Part shown: positions 59,601 to 64,000 of the stretch, piece by piece
Layout of the letters: each line of letters starts with the position of its first letter
Position numbering within the stretch: position 1 is the first letter of the stretch
Assembly: GCA_023248635.1 (NCBI GenBank)
Contig: JAHFED010000013.1
Span: 14,266 to 78,265 of the forward strand
DNA length: 64,000 nucleotides
Direction of reading: 5' to 3'
Origin: Myxococcales bacterium
Lineage (GTDB): Bacteria > Myxococcota > UBA727 > VGSZ01
Position numbers and translations under genes: made by a program
Notes under the pieces: generated by a model
The model's input: only the letters and a program-made list of their open reading frames with translations
Told to the model about the DNA's origin: nothing
Database searches by the model: none

Positions 59601-60898
59601 CCAGGGTAGGCGCGACCGGCATCGATGGCCTCGGCGCCGACCAGTGCGCCCGCCAGGGGAGCCCCGTCGTAGCCGGTCACCACGCCCCGCACGGTGATCG
59701 AGTCGTTCTCGGCGCACCCTCCCGCGCCGTCCGGGCGAAAGCCCGCAGCACAGGTCACCTCACACCCTCGGTCTGTGCAAATCCCCGAGACGCAATCCGA
59801 GTCGTCGCCGCACTGCAGCTGCGCCTCACACCGTACGCATGCTCCGCCGCAGTCGACGTCGGATTCGTCGCCGCTCACCATCCCGTCGGTGCACGAGCGC
59901 GGGAGCTCACACAGCCCGCCGTTGCAGTGACTCGAGCGACAGTCGGTGTCGTCCAGGCAGGAAGACCCCTCGGCGCAAGGGAGCTCCGGGGCACAGGAGC
60001 CGCCGCAGTCGACGTCGGTCTCGTCGTCATCGGTGGCGAAGTTGGCGCACGTCAGCGACAGACATCCGCGCTCGGCGCTGCAGGGCACCCCGAAGCCGAA
60101 GGCCGTCGTGTGGCAGTCGCTCGAGCTCAGGCAGCCGCCGCCGGTGCCACAGGGCTCGCAGGAGGAGCCGCCGCCACAGTCGACGTCGGTCTCGGGTCCA
60201 TTCTTCACGCCGTCGAAGCAGGAGGCGCCGGCGCAGGTGCCGCCGTTGCACACGCTGCTCACGCAATCTGCCGGTCCGTCGCAGGACCCGCCCTGAGCAC
60301 AGGGCTCGCAGCCGCCGCCGCCGCAGTCGATGTCGCTCTCGTCGCCGTTTTGGACACGGTCATCGCAAGAGGTCGCGCAGCGTCCGGAGTCGAAGCCGCA
60401 GGCCTGGCTCAGGCAGTCGTCGTCGAAGACACAGGTTGCGCCGTCTTCGCAGGGGCCGCAGGCAAAGCCGCCGCAGTCGATGTCGGTCTCGAACTGGTTC
60501 CGGGCGCCGTCTTCACAGCTGGGAACCTGGCAGACCAGATTTGCGCACACGAGCGAGGAACAATCGGTGCCGGAGCTGCAGGCCGCTCCGTCGGTGCAAC
60601 TCGAGCATTGGGACCCGCCGCAGTCGACGTCGGTCTCTTGGCCGTCACGCACGCCGTTGCCGCAAGCTTGGTCCTCGCAGCCCTCGCAACCGCCGTCGAC
60701 GAAGAAGCTTCCGCCGTCGATCACCTCGCCGGGGTCCACGCGCACGCAGACGGCATCAACACACGCCTGGCGCCGAGGGCACTCGAAGTCGGCCTCGCAG
60801 GGTGAGGATGCTGCTGCGCCTGCAGCCGGCGGGTCGGCACCAGTGAACACGTTGCAGCCAGCCATGATGGCGACGAGCGTAAGGCTGTGCGCGCGCAT
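56654..60898 (-). CDS. Giant cysteine-rich surface lipoprotein
   Basis: 1414 residues. The signal ends in lipobox IMAGC. N-terminal third: six tandem Cys-rich repeats of about 45 residues, each with a core like ETDVDCGG, CEPC and DC...C...C (for example NGPETDVDCGGGSSCEPC), found in many myxobacterial surface proteins. Then a carboxypeptidase-regulatory-like beta domain (SITVRGVVTGYDGAPLAGALV), a middle region with FTLVSDLPEDDLDL and HIFVVDGWGLNA, a second Cys-rich segment, and a C-terminal part with L-domain-like repeats (GDLDITGEVG, GDLVIEGNSALESL, RNLVIEGNPVLVDA). The HxxxxDGW-type middle might be a protein toxin or peptidase domain, but I cannot assign it. The start at 60898 is favoured by the signal. 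Confidence 0.8.
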   Translation of the reverse strand: MRAHSLTLVAIMAGCNVFTGADPPAAGAAASSPCEADFECPRRQACVDAVCVRVDPGEVIDGGSFFVDGGCEGCEDQACGNGVRDGQETDVDCGGSQCSSCTDGAACSSGTDCSSLVCANLVCQVPSCEDGARNQFETDIDCGGFACGPCEDGATCVFDDDCLSQACGFDSGRCATSCDDRVQNGDESDIDCGGGGCEPCAQGGSCDGPADCVSSVCNGGTCAGASCFDGVKNGPETDVDCGGGSSCEPCGTGGGCLSSSDCHTTAFGFGVPCSAERGCLSLTCANFATDDDETDVDCGGSCAPELPCAEGSSCLDDTDCRSSHCNGGLCELPRSCTDGMVSGDESDVDCGGACVRCEAQLQCGDDSDCVSGICTDRGCEVTCAAGFRPDGAGGCAENDSITVRGVVTGYDGAPLAGALVGAEAIDAGRAYPGVVADASGAYLMNLAPAPSAGDLIVVVALDPADPAVRLPFLTMARAAGNAIGDAFPASLDAEVEAPGIDLSPLTTLASAAFPLWDEDLAPADAFSTMGADFVDVDLGSEIELVSALGTTGWRAAHRFSPPARLTVFANPPGELLECLEQAAMRAAAVFRAGNAGGAEAHQDSDRPETTWDVVVEGTQGTALGVAVGIAGVATRGLRVAQTGNLSELKGGLESGTACDEEMRIANVANRRTGVANCREFTEFTALYVFDNCRSKGARQISMVRGNAVGFFNGSWFKGHAFTLVSDLPEDDLDLSKLISGRDQANPNQFNLAVPDADSPGGVRFLSEEERKHIFVVDGWGLNATTDPTSRANIQHYVRDYPVDYLNEFGLDQLGANRRVAIPGTPGHIGFCNGEEPPPVTTAEATHALAERAAEIQAPAPAGEGETCGSCGRPDVAVCSGGLETCSRPEPTFADPADDAVCGDCFQGSPWNDCGVCGDETYCLFEEEQQCVGDDHLAPIFPTGGNPCAQGMEQRRCDPAVPGGAVGLYCVPADQVGAWRCCGGALVHETQACCGDTVDPDDDGPLVCAPTTLRGGASICATCDDGTKDCVPDQNIGCTSIHASPHAAFRNFVGNRTPGFGVDDSSNSCPICTPERCPFGQSSGCSFDLGREYLESIQDAWTAKAGFKCSDGYALHLSNARVAGAADLADISACRAVVGDLDITGEVGERLDLPTPNVVLGSVHVINTALRAIDQLQPMIGRELGRARAESDFLVDGPPPAYQFTGDLVIEGNSALESLALTFRISPDFAQYRTLPRDVVVRDNAVLQDISMRYSGNEFQLAGVAITRNLVIEGNPVLVDAGAFTTLGAFRFAENDSATFVRVPEGGESAEIVGNDVLTDLFGVEYFLGDGAGGCVAKPIVIADNPGITDCYIESMRRAVQNECGGTGALGGLAVSGITELCPGASCASSDAGCGGFPCEQRSLYNLSTSYTWCE

Positions 60899-60963
60899 GT
60901 CGACGAGCCTGCCACAGGGCAATGGGCCGCTACATTCGTCGGGCACGCTGTCTCAGCGCGCGG

Positions 60964-62265
60964 TCACACCCTCTCGATGTTGGCGCCCAGGGCCCGCAGC
61001 CGCCCCTCGATGTTGGCGTAGCCCCGATCGATCTGTTGAGCATTTTGAATGACGCTCTTTCCATCGGCGACGAGGGACGCAAGCAACAATGCCATGCCGG
61101 CGCGAATGTCGGGCGAAGACATGTGCTGGGCATAGAGATGCGACGGACCCTCGATGATGCAGCGGTGGGGATCGCAGACAGTGATGCGCGCGCCCATGCC
61201 AATCAATTTATCCACCCAATAGAGGCGACTCTCGTACATCCACTCGTGAATGAGAACGCTGCCTTTGCAGCGCGTGGCCAACACGACGGCGATGGAGATC
61301 AGGTCCGCCGGAAAGCCGGGCCACGGCGCGCTGTGGATGCGGGCGATGGCCCCGTGCAAGCCGTGTTTGATCTCGAGCTCTTGGTCGGCGGGCACGAAGA
61401 GGTCGTCGCCCCTTACCTCCCAGTGCACGCCGAGACGGGCGAAGGCCAGGGCCGTGATGCGGTGGTCGTCGGGACGCGCCTTCTTGATGAGCAGGGGCGA
61501 GCGGGTCATGGCGGCCAGCGCGATGAAGCTGCCGACCTCGAGATAGTCCGGGCCGACGTCGAAAGAGGCGCCGTGCAGGCTGCTGCTGCCCTGCACGACG
61601 AGGGTGTTGGTGCCGATGCCGTCGATGGTGCTGCCCATGGCCACCAAGAGCCGGCAGACGTCCTGCACATGGGGCTCGGACGCAGCGTTTCTGATCGTCG
61701 TCGTGCCCCGGGCCAGGCTGGCGGCCATGACCACGTTTTCTGTGGCCATGACGCTCATCTCTTCGAGGAAGATGTCGGCCCCCACCAACCCCTTGGGCGC
61801 GCTCATCACGTAGCGATCGGGGTGCACCTCGATGACGGCGCCGAGCATCTGCAGCGCGCTGATGTGGGTGTCGACGGGACGGCGCCCGATGCGGTCCCCC
61901 CCCGGCACCGGCAGCGTGCAGGATCCGGCCCGCGCAAGCAGGGGCCCAGCCAGCGCGAAAGACGCGCGCATCTGGCGGCAGAGGTCCTTTTGGGGAGCGG
62001 TGCCCGAGAGCGTGCGGGCAGTGACGACGACGCGCCCCTCCCCTTCAGGCGCTGAAGCAGCAGGCACTGTGACGACGTCGGCGCCCAGCTCCTGCAGCAG
62101 CGCCATCATGGTCCGCACGTCGCGGATGCGAGGGACGTTGCCCAGGCTCACCGGCTGATCGCTCAGCAGGGTGCAAGCCAGCAGCGGCAAGGCCGCGTTC
62201 TTGTTCCCCTCGACGGTGATGCTGCCGCTGAGCTTGTGGCCGCCGTCGATGATGAAGGTATCCAT
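60964..62265 (-). CDS. murA: UDP-N-acetylglucosamine 1-carboxyvinyltransferase, Asp-type
   Basis: Transfers enolpyruvate from PEP to UDP-GlcNAc, the first committed step of peptidoglycan synthesis; 433 residues. Seen: GSITVEGNKNAALPLLA, RQMRASFALAGPLLAR, IGRRPVDTHISAL, ATENVVMAASLARGTT, DYLEVGSFIALAA, PDIRAGMALLLASLVA and IDRGYANIE. At the position of the PEP-reacting Cys (PGGC-xIG in E. coli), this protein has Asp124 in PGGDRIGRRPVD. Cys-to-Asp MurA (as in Mycobacterium and Chlamydia) is active but not alkylated by fosfomycin. The ATG at 62265 has AGGAG before it. The stretch 61190-61250 is AT-rich. Confidence 0.96.
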   Translation of the reverse strand: MDTFIIDGGHKLSGSITVEGNKNAALPLLACTLLSDQPVSLGNVPRIRDVRTMMALLQELGADVVTVPAASAPEGEGRVVVTARTLSGTAPQKDLCRQMRASFALAGPLLARAGSCTLPVPGGDRIGRRPVDTHISALQMLGAVIEVHPDRYVMSAPKGLVGADIFLEEMSVMATENVVMAASLARGTTTIRNAASEPHVQDVCRLLVAMGSTIDGIGTNTLVVQGSSSLHGASFDVGPDYLEVGSFIALAAMTRSPLLIKKARPDDHRITALAFARLGVHWEVRGDDLFVPADQELEIKHGLHGAIARIHSAPWPGFPADLISIAVVLATRCKGSVLIHEWMYESRLYWVDKLIGMGARITVCDPHRCIIEGPSHLYAQHMSSPDIRAGMALLLASLVADGKSVIQNAQQIDRGYANIEGRLRALGANIERV

Positions 62266-62360
62266 GGTGTGGCTCCTGCTGGTGCGTCGCCGCCGATCTA
62301 GCACCGTCCACGACGACGACAACGACAACGACGGCGACGGCGGCGCTCTTCCCGGTCTTT

Positions 62361-62575
62361 CTGGGTCGCTTCGGTTGCCTTCTCACTGACGCGGAAGCGG
62401 GCAGTCACAGAGAAGGCACTGCGCGACCGGTATCTCTGGGTCGCTTCGGGTCCTGCTCACTGACGCGGAAGCGGGCAGTCACAGAGAAGGCACCCTGCGC
62501 GACCGGTATCTCTGGGTCGCTTCGGGTGCCTGCTCACTGACGCAGAGAAGGCACCCTGCGCGACGGTTGAGCTTG
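62361..62575. repeat. Three tandem ~76-bp repeats upstream of murA
   Basis: Units begin CTGGGTCGCTTCGG at 62361, 62436 and 62512. They contain ACTGACGCGGAAGCGGGCAGT and end in GAGAAGGCAC..TGCGCGAC. Unit 1 has a stem TGCCTTCTC..GAGAAGGCA around an inner ACTG..CAGT stem; unit 3 lacks about 14-20 internal bases. They fill most of the 341-bp gap (62266-62606) between divergent murA and the small gene at 62607. A GAC/AAC-rich tract lies at 62308-62345. No gene is seen in the gap. Confidence 0.85.
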
Positions 62576-62606
62576 GGGGGCGGTGCGCTGCATCATGCGC
62601 CCTCGC

Positions 62607-62915
62607 ATGGAACCCGAGGGCCAGGAGTTCTGGTGCTACAAGCGCGGCCTGTTGGTGCTCCGCTTCGCGTCGTCGTCGGGGGTGTTTCTGCCGACACGGG
62701 GGCCGCTGCCGCCCGAGCGTGATCCCGAGGGGACCATGAAGCCCTGCGCGTTTGCGTCGGGGCAGTTCCTGTCCGTGGAGTGGGAGCCCCGCGTGCGCCT
62801 CCTGCTGGACCGCGCAGAGGACCTCGTGGAGCTCATCGAGCTGCTCGAGGATCGGCGCTACGAAGTCGACCTCGAACCACCCTCGAAAAAGGCCCGGCCG
62901 ATGCGCTTTTTGTAG
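62607..62915 (+). CDS. Small protein of unknown function
   Basis: 102 residues from the ATG at 62607 (EPEGQEFWCYKRGLLVLRF); an ATG at 62583 is possible. It has a beta-rich start, VFLPTRGPLPPERDPEG, CAFASGQFLSVEW, and an acidic helix (LLLDRAEDLVELIELLEDRRY), ending in a basic tail. It looks like a folded domain with no named family. It precedes the methyltransferase gene by 61 bp and may share its transcript. Confidence 0.55.
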   Translation: MEPEGQEFWCYKRGLLVLRFASSSGVFLPTRGPLPPERDPEGTMKPCAFASGQFLSVEWEPRVRLLLDRAEDLVELIELLEDRRYEVDLEPPSKKARPMRFL

Positions 62916-62976
62916 GGTTGTTCTCGAGCCGCGACCTGCGCTTGATCGGCGGCGGCGGGGTGGTAGTCCAATCCCA

Positions 62977-63762
62977 ATGGTTGTCGCCGATGCCTGGGAC
63001 CCTGGCCAATATGATCGCTTCCGCGAGGAGCGGCAGCAGCCTTTTCGCGACCTGTTGCAGCTGGTGAACCCCAACCCGGCGATGAGCGTCGTCGACCTGG
63101 GCTGCGGGACCGGCGAGACCACCCTCGAGCTGCACCGCACCCTGGCCTGCAAGAGCACGCTGGGCATCGATTCCTCGATGCAGATGCTTGACAAGAGCCG
63201 GGCGCTGAGTGCTCCGGGGCTGCGCTTTGCCATGGCCCGGGTCGAGGACATCGGTGACTGGTCGACGTCGGGGGCACGCTACGACCTGCTCTTTTCCAAC
63301 GCCTGTCTGCATTGGGTGCCCGACCACATTCCCCTCTTTGCCGCTCTCGCCGAACGCCTAGCCGAACACGGACAGCTCGCCGTGCAAATGCCGGTGAATT
63401 TCGATCATGCCAGCCACACCATCTGCGCCGATCTCTGCGAACAGCCGCCCTATGCCCAACACCTGCGCGGCAATCGCACCCTGCCCGTGCTGCCCCCCGA
63501 GGAGTACGCCCGACTGCTGCACAAGCTGGGCTTTCAGCGCCAACGCGTGCTCCTGCAGGTCTATGGACACAAGCTCGACAGCAGGGACGATGTCGTCGAA
63601 TGGGTCAAGGGCACCCTGCTGACCGAGCCCCGGCGCCGCCTGCCCACCGAGCTGTACCAAAGCTTCGAAGACGAATACCGCCGGCGGCTGATGGGCCGTC
63701 TCGTCGACGAGAAGCCCTTTTTCTACCCCTTCAAGCGCCTCTTGATCTGGGCCGAAAAATGA
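62977..63762 (+). CDS. tam: Trans-aconitate 2-methyltransferase-like SAM enzyme
   Basis: A 261-residue class I methyltransferase. Seen: DAWDPGQYDRFREERQQPF, the SAM loop VVDLGCGTGETTLEL, GIDSSMQML, LLFSNACLHWVPDH and LAVQMPVNFDHASH, then YARLLHKLGF and VVEWVKGTLL. This order and the LFSNA..W.PDH and QMP motifs match E. coli Tam, which methylates trans-aconitate that forms from cis-aconitate and inhibits aconitase. The ATG at 62977 is chosen since the frame before it is antisense-like. The stop overlaps the next ATG (ATGA). Confidence 0.85.
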   Translation: MVVADAWDPGQYDRFREERQQPFRDLLQLVNPNPAMSVVDLGCGTGETTLELHRTLACKSTLGIDSSMQMLDKSRALSAPGLRFAMARVEDIGDWSTSGARYDLLFSNACLHWVPDHIPLFAALAERLAEHGQLAVQMPVNFDHASHTICADLCEQPPYAQHLRGNRTLPVLPPEEYARLLHKLGFQRQRVLLQVYGHKLDSRDDVVEWVKGTLLTEPRRRLPTELYQSFEDEYRRRLMGRLVDEKPFFYPFKRLLIWAEK

Positions 63763-64000
63763 TCTTCAGCCGCTGGTTGGCCTTGGCCATCGCATTGATC
63801 GCGTCGTCGTCTTGGGCGGCCCCCGGGGGTGACCCGAAGGCCCTGCAGGGCGCCGCCGATCGCGCCCTGGCCCGGGAGCGTTTCTGCGATGCGGCCTACC
63901 TCTACCGCCGGCTCGACGAGATGAAGTCCGCCCCAGAGGCCCTGATCGCGGCGAGCGACGCAGCGGCCGGCGGCGGCGATCGCGCCGGGGCGCTGCGCTT
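63759..64000 (+). CDS. Secreted TPR-like protein, truncated at the window edge
   Basis: Only the first 80 residues are present. A signal peptide (MIFSRWLALAIALIASSSWA) is followed by a helical segment with DRALARERFCDAAYLYRRLDEM and a second helix pair rich in Ala and Gly. It recalls the N-terminus of the protein at 7558-8400 (signal, then a TPR-like repeat with a Cys at the same kind of site), hinting at paralogy. Its ATG overlaps the tam stop. The C-terminus lies beyond the window. Confidence 0.6.
   Translation, partial: MIFSRWLALAIALIASSSWAAPGGDPKALQGAADRALARERFCDAAYLYRRLDEMKSAPEALIAASDAAAGGGDRAGALR

Noticed and set aside
58742-60805. 687-residue plus-strand frame opposite the giant lipoprotein
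   Set aside because: Composition is Gly/Ala/Arg/Val with no motifs; the minus-strand cysteine repeats are clearly the coding sequence.

Overview
The window is a GC-rich stretch (roughly two thirds G+C by eye, third codon positions almost all G or C) of a bacterial chromosome. It most likely comes from the Myxococcota or a close deltaproteobacterial relative. The evidence is two Pkn-type serine/threonine kinases, one fused to an ATPase and TPR region; many lipoproteins; myxobacterial cysteine-rich repeats (the CGN...ACDDGN motif at about 8.0 kb and six ETDVDCGG-type repeats at 59.7-60.7 kb); and a small cysteine-containing sigma-region-4-like protein of a type I associate with this group. Genes are packed tightly, and many consecutive genes overlap by ATGA or TGATG.

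Layout. 0.1-4.2 kb: a XerC/XerD-type recombinase converges on a leftward operon of an HTH protein, a patatin-like lipase and a branched-chain aminotransferase. 4.2-4.4 kb: a MITE-like element with CTAG at both ends. 4.4-9.8 kb: a leftward group led by a Ser/Thr kinase, followed by a membrane TPR/Cys-rich protein and several lipoproteins, with one frameshifted remnant. 10.1-14.5 kb: carB, then a divergent acetyltransferase and NTF2-like pair. 14.5-18.2 kb: a 1230-residue kinase/ATPase/TPR protein. 18.3-29.3 kb: a rightward heavy-metal efflux operon (P1B ATPase, P2-type ATPase, CusC-, CusB- and CusA-like proteins). 29.3-31.8 kb: a secreted protein, an M23 peptidase and a small membrane protein. 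31.8-34.0 kb: phoR and phoB with a candidate Pho box.

34.2-52.3 kb is a nearly complete division and cell wall (dcw) cluster read leftward: mraZ, rsmH, ftsL, ftsI, a fused murE-murF, mraY, murD, ftsW, murG, murC, murB, ftsQ, ftsA, ftsZ. A candidate sigma-70 promoter and MraZ boxes precede it, and an elaborate terminator follows ftsZ. murA lies separately at 61-62 kb and carries Asp where the fosfomycin-targeted Cys is usual. 52.8-64 kb: a beta-barrel protein, trmL, a lipoprotein, an aldehyde dehydrogenase, a giant cysteine-rich lipoprotein, murA, a small unknown protein, a trans-aconitate methyltransferase and a truncated secreted protein.

The most unusual content is repeat DNA. (1) Short palindromic elements (36-48 bp) are inserted in frame into patatin, ftsQ and murB, with another copy between genes. 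(2) Three copies of a roughly 210-bp multi-hairpin repeat each begin exactly at the TGA stop of the gene or ORF to their left. (3) The ftsZ terminator loop is filled with three tandem 34-bp hairpins. (4) Three 76-bp repeats lie upstream of murA. (5) The CTAG-flanked MITE-like element supplies a neighbour's stop codon. No rRNA, tRNA, CRISPR array, prophage or transposase gene was recognised.
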